From Mikania micrantha (taxonomy: Eukaryota > Streptophyta > Magnoliopsida > Asterales > Asteraceae), in NCBI GenBank assembly GCA_009363875.1, contig CM018694.1, positions 30,265,415 to 30,329,414 on the forward strand: a stretch of 64,000 nt of DNA. Direction: 5' to 3'. A program made the position numbers and the translations under genes. This document shows positions 43,945 through 57,112 of the stretch, one piece after another. The number at the start of each line of letters is the position of its first letter. Within the stretch, counting starts at the first letter, position 1. Under the pieces are notes generated by a model. It saw only the letters and a program-made list of their open reading frames with translations. It was not told the DNA's origin and ran no database searches.

Positions 43945-46900
43945 TCAACTCTTGGAAGCCTCTTTCTTGAAATACTTTGCCGAGATAGCTATCGAGTCAG
44001 CTCCATCGTGGATCTTGAAAATGCTGCAGAGACGGATCACTCTCATAAACTGCAATGCTTGCACCATGTCTTGAACATCAAAGAAAATCTGGTGCCTAAA
44101 CAGAGCTTGGACATCTTTGTGAGATAGATTGGTCAACCACATAGGCTCAAATATCCTCACAGTCTCCCACTGCTTGTCCTTGCACAAAACAATCACAGCC
44201 TCACCAGTACGCCCATCATAATACCACCATCGAAAGCCATCCATAAAGTCTTGTCGCATTTTCCGTAAAGAAATCTTCTTCAAAACTTTAGGAGGAAGCC
44301 ACTTCAGGATAACCTTATGCTTTCGGGTGTCTCCATCAATCTCTGGCAAATAATAACGTTTAGGCTGTTGGGGCTGAAAGTTCACCCATCTCTTTCTGTA
44401 CTCATACTGGATTTGCCTAGAGAACCAGGCAGACATTCCTGAATCTTCACTGTATAACAACTTCAGACGAGCTAATTGATTTACTTCGAAGCCTGGCAAC
44501 GTCTTAAAGTCATGAGGATGTTTGAAGTAATCTATCCCTCTTTCTCTTTTCACTGCATAGCATCCGAGGTCGTGAAAGTATGCCCAGCTCAAGATTTGAC
44601 CTCTAGCCTTATAGCCTTTGGTTCTGTAGACTTTCTTGTGTGTTGCTGGCATCTTCTCGGTGCTCTGTTTCTTTAAGGCCCCCCCCCCAGTAAGCCTCCC
44701 ACTCTTCTTTTCTTTTTCTCTGTTCATCGGCTTCGGACTTGCAGGCTTCAACTTGTTCTTCCAAATATCTGACCAGAAGATCCTCTGTTTCTTGATCAAA
44801 TGGTTCAGTAAATGTAGGCAACTCATCCTCAGCCGATGTGTACTTAGGATATTCCTCGTCCGTGATATCCTCCAAAATAACTTCATCAATATCATCAAAG
44901 AGTTCTGGCTCTGGCTCATCAACAATAGGAACAGAGGTATCATCAGTGATCACCTCATCAGGATTTAACCTGAAAATCTCAGCAATTTGTTCCTTTGTTA
45001 AGCAGTGAATGATTTCTCCCTCCTCCTTGTTATAGCTGACTGAGTGCTGTATGATGCCTTGAGCGTCCAAAATCATGGTAAGAGTCTCGTCTAACTGACG
45101 TCTCAAAGGCACAGCTTCTACTTCCTCAGTAGCTTCAGGATCAGCTGTCTTTGAAGGAGACGAAGGAGTAGGAGCCTGAGCCTTTTGTCATTGGCCTTCT
45201 TGGACCGGATCTCAGATGAGGGAGGGATTTGATCATCATCGTCATCATCATCATCAGTACTCGATGAATCAGAAGACCCACTCCCAGATCCGTCCTTATC
45301 GTCATCATCATCGTCAGACTCATCATCTTTGTCTGAGTCTTCATAATCAACTTGTTCCTCCTCAGACTCTTCTTCTTCCTCTTCATCATCTTCCTTGTCT
45401 GAATCATCGGAACGAGCAGCAGAGCCTTCTATCCTAGGAGTACCATCCTTAAGACTGTCTAACTGATCTGCTAGCCTAGCATTTTCAGTCTCCAAGGTAA
45501 GTATCCTATCACTGAAGTCAGTGACTGTCAAGGCAAGCTGATGATGTTCATCTATGTACTTCAGCAGCTGCTGCTCCTGTTGAGCAGACCTGGCCCTTAG
45601 ATCAGCTCTCTGATCTGCGGCCTGTAAAAGCAGAGTATCCTGCTCTTCCAATCTCTTTGTGAGCTGAGCAATGACCAGCTCTTGCTCCCTGTTCTTCTTC
45701 TCTTGTTTTATACTCCTCTCCATTAATCTAAGTACCATACTGTTCAGTGTGCTTAGCTGATCAACAACTGACACAGTAGGTATAGACAAATCAGCACGTG
45801 AGATGGAGGGACCAGAGGAAGCAGCTGTAAATATGGGTGCCTGAGTCACCAAGGTGGTCAGAGGGGCAATAGTAGCATGAACATGAGTTGTCCTTGACCT
45901 GGTCAGTGAAGAAACTGAAAGAGTTGCTACTGATGTAACAGTAGTAGTAGCAGCTGTTGTCAGTTCTGACCTTCTCTGAAACGAGAACCTTGATCTCTTC
46001 CCTCTCCCTGCCCTGGAAGATGTAGGCTGAGAAGTAGTAGGAGATGTAACCACAGTAACAGGTGCAGAAGACCGAGGTGGAGGAGACAAATCAAACTCGG
46101 GAATAAACGAGGGATCAGTAATCTCCTCTATCTCTTCTTCACTCCTCTTTCTCTTTCTCATCTGCATCCTTCCTCCTTCCATATCTTTCTCAAACTCATC
46201 ATCATGAGTCTCTTCAGAATCAGAACTTTCATCATCACCATCACCAGCTTCTCCTTCATCTTCACTTGAGTCCTCAGACTCATCATCAGCAGCAAAAGAA
46301 TGAGGGACTGTAGCATCTAGAGGAGTAGACAATGAGGAGGTAGTAGTAAGCAGAAAGTCCAGCTCCATCAGTGAGTCAATATCTACTTCCTCCTCTGCAG
46401 CTATGGAGGTGCTAACTCCTGCACCAACAGTCACAACTGTTGTGCTCACATCTATCGTGCTCATACCAACTGAGCTATCACCACCACCACCAGCAGCACT
46501 AACACTTGCCCCAGCCCCAACCTCTCCTTCTCCATCATCATCACCACCGTCATCATCTCCACCATCATCTGGTACAACAATATCCTCAATGTCTGAATCA
46601 GACTCATCATGTCTCCATCTTCTACCAGTTGGTGCTCTATAATCAGGCCTAGAGAGATGACCAAATAAAGATCTGGAAGCTGGCTTCCTCTCTTTGCCCC
46701 TGTATGACACCACCCTGTTGAGAGTGAGATCATTCATGTGCTCCAGCTTGATAATGTCAGCATTGATCTTCGGCAGATTCGGTAACTGAGCATCGATCAG
46801 TTGCTGCAGAAACCTAGGGTACATCAGAAATTTGTTGTCCCCCTTCAGCGTGACATTCTCCTTCATGTGAGAGAAAACCATCTCAGAGAAGTTGAATGGC

Positions 46901-47411
46901 CTGTTAAGCACCAATGCAACAAAGGCACACTGAATAGTCTCCCGCATATCATCGAATCCTCCTCTCCTGGATCCAAGACAGTGAATCAGTACATGCGCGA
47001 GATACTTGAACTGTGGAGACATGTAGGCCTTGTTGAGAATCCCTGCTCCTAGATCTCCTTCATACTTGCACCGCATGAAACATCCACGAACCAAGTAGCG
47101 GTCTAGCAAGTATGGCTGATCATGGGAATCCTGGAACCCACAGACTCTCCTGATGTGCTCGGCAGATATGACAACATCATGCCCGAGAACCTTTCCTCTA
47201 ATAACGGTAGGCTCAGTCTCACAGTCGATATCAGCTAAAGCCCAGAAATCCTGTTGATGTGACCGATAAGGCACATGCATAGTGGAGATGGCTGTAATAT
47301 CCTCGAACGCCTGAGAAAGGTAATAATCTCAGCATAATGCTTTGCGTTCGGAGTATCAAGGTCTAAGTGCGCGCAGATGTTGTTCTTCGTCACAGATTTG
47401 TAACCAGCCAT
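43945..47411 (-). CDS. Third gene of element D, sense, after pol; unknown function
   Basis: I start it at ATG 47411-47409, two bases after a splice acceptor. N-terminal domain of about 200 residues ('FLRRSRIF', 'DFWALADIDC', 'FQDSHDQP', 'FKYLAHVLIHCLGSRRGG'). Then a long Ser/Thr/Asp/Glu-rich middle with a basic patch ('RKRKR'), a likely coiled coil (about 45690-45440) and acidic runs. The C-terminal domain has 'SWAYFHDLGCYAVKRERG' and 'DFMDGFRWWYYDGRTGEAVIV'. No signal peptide or membrane segment is seen. Three frame breaks split it: near 47290 (mended in the copy at 57112), near 45180, and at a C run (44679-44688, ten C; seven in the other copy). These are probably consensus errors, so one product of about 1,100 residues is likely. 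Sireviruses often carry an extra ORF at this place. Confidence 0.7.
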
Positions 47412-47412
47412 C

Positions 47413-47859
47413 CTGAAGAACAAATAAAGAAAGGTTAGAGCCATTCAGATAACATGAAAATTGAAAATCAGTTAAAAATCAGAACTTAGAAACAGTTCAG
47501 ACTGATTGGCCGAATGACAGATAATTTGGCGAATGAGCACATTCGCCGAATGAGTTATTCGTCGAATGACAGTGAAGGAAGGAGCCATTCGCCGAATGAG
47601 ACATTCGCCGAATGGCGCCATTCGGCTGAATTTGAAATTTAAACCCTTGTTTTTTTAAAAAAAATCAAATCAGTCCATAAAAACTACATACCTACGCTCA
47701 GAATCGACCGATTAACATGTTTACAAAATGACAAAGTTAGTTTTAATGCCTTTTTGACCATTTATTTTAAGGGCGATTCAAGAAACCCTAGATTCTAAAA
47801 TTCGTTCTGTTCTTGATGATTCCATGGTTGGAAATCAATGAAATTCGTTCCCCGAGTAC
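47413..47859 (-). other. Predicted leader intron of the D third gene
   Basis: Donor CAG|GTACTC (47860/47859) and acceptor TTTGTTCTTCAG|G (47413/47412) lie between the internal TATA box and the ATG. A prediction from consensus only. It holds a palindrome array. Confidence 0.5.
47510..47640 (-). repeat. ATTCGCCGAAT palindrome array in the predicted intron
   Basis: About six copies or near copies of CATTCGCCGAATGAG-type palindromes, 100-230 bases upstream of the ATG. Confidence 0.9.
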
Positions 47860-48014
47860 CTGAAATGAAATAGAATATAATGATCAGAGGCTGGGTGAGG
47901 AACAAATACTAAAAATCGATCGAATGAGCGAGATTGGGATTCGGGCGAATAACACACAGTTAAGGGGCGAAAGAGAGTATTTGGTCGAATGAGTTTCATT
48001 CGCCCGAAGAACTG

Positions 48015-48270
48015 TTTATATAGGCCTTTCATTCACCGAATGAGACAGGCGAAAGGTCGGATGACATTCAAACACATTCGCCAAATGTGATTTTGACGAA
48101 TGTGACATTCGTCATCACTCATTCGCCGAATGAGAATGTCGAAAGAGACATTCGTCACAACTCATTCGCCGAATGAGTCTTACTTTGTCTGATTGATTCG
48201 GTCGAATGACTCATTCTCATAATGAGGTCATTCGGCCGAATGAATGAAGTTCACACCTCATTCGTGCGAA
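48015..48270 (-). promoter_or_regulatory. Internal promoter of element D with palindrome array
   Basis: About ten ATTCGCCGAATGA-type palindromes (48270-48035) end next to TATATAAA (48022-48015), about 600 bases before the third-gene ATG. This copies the array-plus-TATA layout of the LTR. Confidence 0.65.
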
Positions 48271-48898
48271 TGGAATTTTTCAACACCCAAAACTCAAACT
48301 TTTTCAAGATTTTTCATTTTGAATCATTTAAAATTGTGACAGTTATGAAGATATGTCTGGATGATCAGGATTCAGATGTGACAGACATCCGAACATACAA
48401 ATGATCATCTAAAATAAATTTGAAAATAGAAAATCTTTTTGTATTTTTCTGAGACAACAATTACGACTGTACAGATAATAACTAAAGACAAATAAACACA
48501 TATTTTTGTGAGAGATCCACTGATAAAATAACACATATCTCTAATCACATCACATCATCTTCATTGAATGCTTCACTTCAAACACAAGTTTATTATGATA
48601 CGATTACTGATATATTTGTCCAATTTTAAACCAAAACAATACTCAACTACTAAACAAACTTTATGATCACTAATATTTTCTGATCAAGTTCCCCATTTCA
48701 TTTCACCATTAAAGAACAAAAACAGTTTAAAACTCATTTCTGCATATCTTAATACCAGTCATCATAAATTCAACACAATTCCAACATTATTATCTTTTTG
48801 TAATTTTCTTGTTCTATCCAAATGGACGGTTTCAGCTAGGTTCGTCCCAGCAATATGGCACGTGTATGGAATCGAACTTAATTTGTTCAAGTATTTCT
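48271..48898 (-). other. Non-coding DNA between pol and the third gene of D
   Basis: AT-rich. I see no gene or clear signal in it. Confidence 0.5.
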
Positions 48899-49016
48899 CA
48901 AGCTTAATACCAGCTTGCATTAGGTTTTCTTCAAGCTTAATACCAGCTTGTTTTTCTTTTTCTTCAAGCTTAATACCAGCTTGTTTTTCTTTTCCATCAA
49001 GCTTAATACCAGCTTG
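48899..49016 (-). repeat. Four 33-bp tandem repeats after D pol
   Basis: CAAGCTTAATACCAGCTTG occurs at 48899, 48932, 48965 and 48998, exactly 33 bp apart. The ends are inverted (CAAGCT/AGCTTG). On the minus strand each reads CTGGTATTAAGCTTG, weakly like a tRNA-Met primer site. Confidence 0.9.
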
Positions 49017-49458
49017 CTTTTATTTTTGTTTTTGTTTGAAACCTCATTTGATTCCATGATGACCGGTGTATGCTTGATTTGAGTCAAAAACTATTTCTTA
49101 CTTAAATGGTTTAACAAAACAAATCCCACTGATCAGACTGTCTAAGATATCACAAAGTGTTTATTCATATTGTAGAGTCGGCCTATCAGTACATCCCATC
49201 ACAATTTTCTTGTGTTTAATGCTTATACATTCATCTCTGCTTCTATGACATAATAGATTAATGTATTACTTTATAAAGAAAACCATCTCAATTTTTAATT
49301 TTTCTATTGTTTTTGGTTTTTCAATTTACATATATCTCCCCCTAAAAACCTAAAAACATAAAATCTTTTTGAGTTTTTGATGAATAGAAGAAACTAGACA
49401 AGAAAATTAAAATAAAATTAAATAAACAAAAGAAAAAGCTATCTAAGAAAGACGATGA

Positions 49459-52030
49459 TCATTTGTTAGATTCAGATGAAGGTAGGACTTCATCCTTTTG
49501 GAAAACACCAATAGCCGATAACAGATATAAAAATCTGGGTTTATCAAAGGCTTTTGTGAAAAGATCGGCTTTCTGGTGTTCGGTGTGAATTTTAACTACA
49601 TCGATTAATTTCTTTTCAAAACAATCACGTATGAAGTGATATTTAATGTCGATGTGATTTGTTTTGGAGTGCTGAACAGGATTCTTAGTGACAGCTATGG
49701 CAGCAGCATTATCAACATATATAGGAGTGTTAGAAAAATGTAACCCATAGTCCCTGAGTTGCTGTTGTATCCAGATGATTTGAGAACAGCAACTAGCAGC
49801 AGCAATGTATTCAGCTTCACAGGTTGAAGTAGACACCGACGTCTGCTTCTTGCACTGCCAGGTAACTAATCGGGTTCCAAAGAACTGACATCCTGCAGAT
49901 GTTGACTTGAAGTCTCTTTTGAAGCCACCATAATCAGAGTCACTGTATGCAGTAAGCGCAAAGTTATCATCATTAGGGTACCATAATCCAAGATCCGGTG
50001 TACCCTTCAGATAACGCATGATCCTCTTGACAGCAATGAGATGGGAGACTCTTGGTTTTGATTGATACGTGCACACAAGCATGTGGCGAACATGATGTCT
50101 GGCCGAGAAGCAGTAAGATACATAAGAGACCCAATCATTCCTCGATACAAAGTAGCATCAATTAACTCCCCCTTTTCATCTGGAGTAATCACGTGATTGA
50201 CAGCCAGTGGGGTACCAGCAGGCTTTGCATCAGACATACTGAACCGGCTCAGTATATCCCCAACATATTTGGTTTGATGAATGAAGATTCCTGCCTCAGA
50301 CTGATATACTTGTAATCCCAGAAAAAATTTCATCTCTCCCATTGAGCTCATCTCGAACTTCTCTTTCATGACCTCTTCAAAATCTTTGCACAGATCATCA
50401 TTTGTTGAACCAAAAATGATGTCATCCACATATACTTGCACCAAGAGTAATTCACCATCCTTTTCTCGAATGAACAGTGTACAGTCAATGACACCTCTTC
50501 TGAACCCGTTGTTCAGAAGGTGAGTAGACAATGTTTCATACCAGGCTCGCGGCGCTTGATGCAATCCATATAAGGCTTTGTCTAGCTTGTAGACTTGGTC
50601 TCTATGCAATGGATCCTCAAACCCGGGAGGTTGACTTACATACACTGTTTCATTTATCACACCATGAAGAAATGCACTTTTTACATCCATCTGATAAACT
50701 TTGAACCTTTTGAAGGATGCATAAGCCAAGAAGATACGAATGGCTTCAAGTCGAGCAACGGGTGCAAATACTTCATTATAGTCCAAACCTTCGATCTGTC
50801 TGAATCCCTGAACAACCAGACGTGCTTTGTTTCGCACTATGATCCAGTGATCATCTTTCTTACACCGAAGAACCCATCTAGTACCAATCACTTTTGCACC
50901 TTTGGGTTGTCTACCAATTGCCAAACACCTAACTTTTGAATTGCAAGAGTTCTTCTTGCATGGCATCCACCCAAGATTCTTCTTTTAAAGCTTCAGTGAC
51001 TGTACGTGGCTCAACTTGGGATATAAAGCATGAATGAGCACAAAAGCTTACATCTGCAAAGTCCAGAATGTCTGCAAGTCCTCCTGACAAAAGCTGATTT
51101 CTTGTCTTGACCCCATCCAAAGGACTTCCAATAATGTTTTCTTGAGGATGAATCCGATTAATTCTTCCAACAGGATGATCTGGGACTTCAACCTGAGGAT
51201 CCAGGTTGTTTAGATTCAAATCCTCAAGATCTGGTACGAGATTGTTTACCTCTGGTTCAGGAGCAGCAGTGTGAAGGTTGTCATCTGTATCTGAGCTGTC
51301 ATCATTTATCTGTGTTGATGGAATAGATTCAGACGAGGGTTTGCAAAGGCTCATCAGGTGCATTCTGTGCATCATACAACATCTGAACTGCAAAATCTTC
51401 ATCCGAATACATGGGAGGCATATTGAAGGAATCAAAAAGACCAGAATAATCAAACATCCAATCTGGGCCTTTTCGGGAGGAGGCATAGAATATTTCTGAA
51501 CATCTACATGGTACCACTCCTCTACATTATGAGTTGATGTATTGTAAACTCTTTTATTTGGAGTGTTGTACCAAAGAAAATATCCTCTTCCACCTTCTCA
51601 TTGAACTTGCCCTGCTCTAGTTTCTTAAGCATAGTGCACGGGTGCACCAAATGGTTCAAGATACTTAAGATTTGGCTTTCTGTTGTGGAGCAGTTCAAAA
51701 CAAGTTTTCCCATGTCTTTTCACAATCAATACCCGGTTCAGTGTATAGCACGCATTAGCTACAGCTTCATTCCAAAACTGAACGGCAGGGATGAATCAGC
51801 AAGCATGGTTCGAGCAGCCTCAATCAATGTCCTATTCTTCCGTTCAGCCACACCATTCATCTGAGGAACATATGGAGCACTAAATTGTTGCACAATGCCC
51901 CGTGCATTACAAAAAGTCTCCATGTTATGATTCTTAAATTCTGTTCCATTATCGGTGTGAAACTGACGAATCTGGGAGCTTTGTATAGAGTGATTCAGTT
52001 TGGTAACCAATACTTGAATACACTCAAACG
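49459..52030 (-). pseudogene. Element D pol, integrase end to RNase H (first contig copy)
   Basis: Minus-strand order: end of the integrase core ('MNGVAERKNRTLIEAAR', catalytic Glu), integrase C-terminus, acidic linker, RT ('WVDAMQEEL', 'GTRWVLRCKK', 'FAPVARLEAIR', 'QMDVKSAFLHG', catalytic 'YVDDIIFGS'), and RNase H ('AYSDSDYGG', 'STCEAEYIAA', 'HIDIKYHFIRD', 'KADLFTKAF'), with stop near 49459. These are Ty1/copia signatures. The frame breaks at about 51740, 51500, 50950 and 50050 are absent or different in the second copy, so they look like sequencing errors near a contig end. The sequence stops at the N gap inside integrase. Confidence 0.88.
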
Positions 52031-52130
52031 NNNNNNNNNNNNNNNNNNNNNNNNNNNNNNNNNNNNNNNNNNNNNNNNNNNNNNNNNNNNNNNNNNNNNN
52101 NNNNNNNNNNNNNNNNNNNNNNNNNNNNNN
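52031..52130. other. Assembly gap (100 N)
   Basis: Exactly 100 N, the usual placeholder for a gap of unknown size. Its two sides are overlapping copies of the same sequence. Confidence 0.98.
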
Positions 52131-52996
52131 GTGGTTTGTGCATTGAAGCTTTGCAAGTCTGTAGCAGTTAGCCAGTCAGCCTCGAGGGTAAAAAGCTTGC
52201 TTCATTTACTAGGATAACATCAAACAATGCAGGAAAGTAAATACAAGATGCATTTTATGTGGGCTTCCATTGATGTTGAAACTAGAATGCCTATATATTC
52301 CTTCATTTTTCAATGAAATCAATCATTCAACAAGGATAAAGCATACTTTTTTTTCTGTTGATAGGTTTTTCACAACACAACGAGCTTTCATCATTGTTTC
52401 TAGAACACTTGATATGAGCTCTAAGCCACACTTTTGTATCAAAAGCTGAAACAAGAAAAGGAGACCTTTCAGTGGATTCTCTTCCGGGCTGTGCTGAAAA
52501 TGAGATCCTTCAAGCTGCTACTGTTGCTCTGACTGCGTTCTTTAGGTTTTTTTTCTTATGCATGAACTTAATTTGAGTACATGTACTTAAAGTTTGATAT
52601 ACCAAAGTGAATCAAATTGAAATTTGACTTAAAATATGTGTTTTGTAATTGTAATCGTATTGATTTTACATGTTAACGTTGATCATCATGAGAATGGGAT
52701 TGAAGGCTACCGGAATAACCAATGAATATAATTTTTTTATCTGAAACTTGTTCTTGTGCAAGTTAACATTCATATAATCATAGTTTGATTTATGGATTTC
52801 CTAAAATTTGTTCTTATGCTTGATTGTTGTGGTTTACTATATGGATAACCAGATTTTTGTCACCAATTCTTTTTTTTATTGGTGTATTTCTTTAAACTAA
52901 TAAATGTGTTATAATCCTCCCAAAATTTAGGTATCTAAGGGTTGCATATGAGATTTTGCATCTTTTATCTAACGGTTGCATGTGATTCAAATGTTA

Positions 52997-53633
52997 TGTA
53001 GGACCTAGAATGATCTCGAAAACAACACGAAATCAACAGAAATCTGCTCTACAGCCTCTGAATAGTGCGGAATCCTATTCCAGGGTTTTCCAATCGAAAC
53101 GACAGCAACCGTGGTGATCCGAAGGTTAAGAAAGAACGTTTGAGCGAAGATCGAACACCACGAGCTAAGAATCGAAGTTGGATAGCAAGAAAACGATCAA
53201 AAATCTAAGGGTTTGACACTTGAGTGCTTTTGGGACGAATGAGGGTTCTCGGAAGTTTTCATTGAAATGATTTTGAACTTGTATATATAGGCAGTTGACA
53301 TTCGGCCGAATGAGAGGCCAAAAACAACTCATTCGGCGAATGACTCCTGTCGAATAGGTAATTCAGTCGAATGAGTCATTCGGCGAATGACTCATTCGCC
53401 GAATATATACATACTCTATTCTCATTCGCCGAATGACTTCATACTCTAGAGTCATTCGGCCGAATGAGCAATACTCATACTCAATTAAACAATAAACCAA
53501 ATCACCCAATCATATAATCAAATAATTAAAACATAAAATGATGAACAATATAAAAAGACAACTTCCATTAATATCTTGAATTTTACATGATGAGTATTAC
53601 AAAATAGAACTAGGGACATTACATGTATCTACA
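52997..53633 (-). repeat. D 3' LTR, second contig copy
   Basis: 637 bp, same ends as 43286-43924. Confidence 0.75.
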
Positions 53634-53653
53634 AACTCCCCCTTGGACCTAGT

Positions 53654-56600
53654 TCAACTCTTGGAAGCCTCTTTCTTGAAATACTTTGCCGAGATAGCTA
53701 TCGAGTCAGCTCCATCGTGGATCTTGAAAATGCTGCAGAGACGGATCACTCTCATAAACTGCAATGCTTGCACCATGTCTTGAACATCAAAGAAAATCTG
53801 GTGCCTAAACAGAGCTTGGACATCTTTGTGAGATAGATTGGTCAACCACATAGGCTCAAATATCCTCACAGTCTCCCACTGCTTGTCCTTGCACAAAACA
53901 ATCACAGCCTCACCAGTACGCCCATCATAATACCACCATCGAAAGCCATCCATAAAGTCTTGTCGCATTTTCCGTAAAGAAATCTTCTTCAAAACTTTAG
54001 GAGGAAGCCACTTCAGGATAACCTTATGCTTTCGGGTGTCTCCATCAATCTCTGGCAAATAATAACGTTTAGGCTGTTGGGGCTGAAAGTTCACCCATCT
54101 CTTTCTGTACTCATACTGGATTTGCCTAGAGAACCAGGCAGACATTCCTGAATCTTCACTGTATAACAACTTCAGACGAGCTAATTGATTTACTTCGAAG
54201 CCTGGCAACGTCTTAAAGTCATGAGGATGTTTGAAGTAATCTATCCCTCTTTCTCTTTTCACTGCATAGCATCCGAGGTCGTGAAAGTATGCCCAGCTCA
54301 AGATTTGACCTCTAGCCTTATAGCCTTTGGTTCTGTAGACTTTCTTGTGTGTTGCTGGCATCTTCTCGGTGCTCTGTTTCTTTAAGGCCCCCCCAGTAAG
54401 CCTCCCACTCTTCTTTTCTTTTTCTCTGTTCATCGGCTTCGGACTTGCAGGCTTCAACTTGTTCTTCCAAATATCTGACCAGAAGATCCTCTGTTTCTTG
54501 ATCAAATGGTTCAGTAAATGTAGGCAACTCATCCTCAGCCGATGTGTACTTAGGATATTCCTCGTCCGTGATATCCTCCAAAATAACTTCATCAATATCA
54601 TCAAAGAGTTCTGGCTCTGGCTCATCAACAATAGGAACAGAGGTATCATCAGTGATCACCTCATCAGGATTTAACCTGAAAATCTCAGCAATTTGTTCCT
54701 TTGTTAAGCAGTGAATGATTTCTCCCTCCTCCTTGTTATAGCTGACTGAGTGCTGTATGATGCCTTGAGCGTCCAAAATCATGGTAAGAGTCTCGTCTAA
54801 CTGACGTCTCAAAGGCACAGCTTCTACTTCCTCAGTAGCTTCAGGATCAGCTGTCTTTGAAGGAGACGAAGGAGTAGGAGCCTGAGCCTTTTGTCATTGG
54901 CCTTCTTGGACCGGATCTCAGATGAGGGAGGGATTTGATCATCATCGTCATCATCATCATCAGTACTCGATGAATCAGAAGACCCACTCCAGATCCGTCC
55001 TTATCGTCATCATCATCGTCAGACTCATCATCTTTGTCTGAGTCTTCATAATCAACTTGTTCCTCCTCAGACTCTTCTTCTTCCTCTTCATCATCTTCCT
55101 TGTCTGAATCATCGGAACGAGCAGCAGAGCCTTCTATCCTAGGAGTACCATCCTTAAGACTGTCTAACTGATCTGCTAGCCTAGCATTTTCAGTCTCCAA
55201 GGTAAGTATCCTATCACTGAAGTCAGTGACTGTCAAGGCAAGCTGATGATGTTCATCTATGTACTTCAGCAGCTGCTGCTCCTGTTGAGCAGACCTGGCC
55301 CTTAGATCAGCTCTCTGATCTGCGGCCTGTAAAAGCAGAGTATCCTGCTCTTCCAATCTCTTTGTGAGCTGAGCAATGACCAGCTCTTGCTCCTGTTCTT
55401 CTTCTCTTGTTTTATACTCCTCTCCATTAATCTAAGTACCATACTGTTCAGTGTGCTTAGCTGATCAACAACTGACACAGTAGGTATAGACAAATCAGCA
55501 CGTGAGATGGAGGGACCAGAGGAAGCAGCTGTAAATATGGGTGCCTGAGTCACCAAGGTGGTCAGAGGGGCAATAGTAGCATGAACATGAGTTGTCCTTG
55601 ACCTGGTCAGTGAAGAAACTGAAAGAGTTGCTACTGATGTAACAGTAGTAGTAGCAGCTGTTGTCAGTTCTGACCTTCTCTGAAACGAGAACCTTGATCT
55701 CTTCCCTCTCCCTGCCCTGGAAGATGTAGGCTGAGAAGTAGTAGGAGATGTAACCACAGTAACAGGTGCAGAAGACCGAGGTGGAGGAGACAAATCAAAC
55801 TCGGGAATAAAAGAGGGATCAGTAATCTCCTCTATCTCTTCTTCACTCCTCTTTCTCTTTCTCATCTGCATCCTTCCTCCTTCCATATCTTTCTCAAACT
55901 CATCATCATGAGTCTCTTCAGAATCAGAACTTTCATCATCACCATCACCAGCTTCTCCTTCATCTTCACTTGAGTCCTCAGACTCATCATCAGCAGCAAA
56001 GAATGAGGGACTGTAGCATCTAGAGGAGTAGACAATGAGGAGGTAGTAGTAAGCAGAAAGTCCAGCTCCATCAGTGAGTCAATATCTACTTCCTCCTCTG
56101 CAGCTATGGAGGTGCTAACTCCTGCACCAACAGTCACAACTGTTGTGCTCACATCTATCGTGCTCATACCAACTGAGCTATCACCACCACCACCAGCAGC
56201 ACTAACACTTGCCCCAGCCCCAACCTCTTTCTCCATCATCATCACCACCGTCATCATCTCCACCATCATCTGGTACAACAATATCCTCAATGTCTGAATC
56301 AGACTCATCATGTCTCCATCTTCTACCAGTGGTGCTCTATAATCAGGCCTAGAGAGATGACCAAATAAAGATCTGGAAGCTGGCTTCCTCTCTTTGCCCC
56401 TGTATGACACCACCCTGTTGAGAGTGAGATCATTCATGTGCTCCAGCTTGATAATGTCAGCATTGATCTTCGGCAGATTCGGTAACTGAGCATCGATCAG
56501 TTGCTGCAGAAAACCTAGGGTACATCAGAAATTTGTTGTCCCCTTCAGCGTGACATTCTCCTTCATGTGAGAGAAAACCATCTCAGAGAAGTTGAATGGC

Positions 56601-57112
56601 CTGTTAAGCACCAATGCAACAAAGGCACACTGAATAGTCTCCCGCATATCATCGAATCCTCCTCTCCTGGATCCAAGACAGTGAATCAGTACATGCGCGA
56701 GATACTTGAACTGTGGAGACATGTAGGCCTTGTTGAGAATCCCTGCTCCTAGATCTCCTTCATACTTGCACCGCATGAAACATCCACGAACCAAGTAGCG
56801 GTCTAGCAAGTATGGCTGATCATGGGAATCCTGGAACCCACAGACTCTCCTGATGTGCTCGGCAGATATGACAACATCATGCCCGAGAACCTTTCCTCTA
56901 ATAACGGTAGGCTCAGTCTCACAGTCGATATCAGCTAAAGCCCAGAAATCCTGTTGATGTGACCGATAAGGCACATGCATAGTGGAGATGGCTGTAAATA
57001 TCCTCGAACGCCTGAGAAAGGTAATAATCTCAGCATAATGCTTTGCGTTCGGAGTATCAAGGTCTAAGTGCGCGCAGATGTTGTTCTTCGTCACAGATTT
57101 GTAACCAGCCAT
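53654..57112 (-). CDS. D third gene, second contig copy
   Basis: Same gene as 47411-43945. Here the N-terminal join is open (ATG 57112 through 'FTAISTMHVPYRS' and on to about 56525), but new breaks appear near 56520, 56330, 56000, 55390 and 54990, each at a one-base difference from the first copy. Where one copy is broken the other is usually open, except near 54890/45180 and at the C run (54388-54394). Comparing the two supports a single long frame in the real genome. Confidence 0.65.

Noticed and set aside
45141..46733. Met- and His-rich frames on both strands of the D third gene
   Set aside because: Other-frame readings of the GAT/GAC-rich acidic region; the real frame has domains and a long open run.
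43945..47411. D third gene as a retroviral-type envelope
   Set aside because: I see no signal peptide, membrane segment or cleavage site. Only the position fits the env-like ORF of some Sireviruses.
48899..49016. tRNA genes or real primer-binding sites
   Set aside because: Only a partial match to the primer-site core, no tRNA cloverleaf, and the wrong place in the element.
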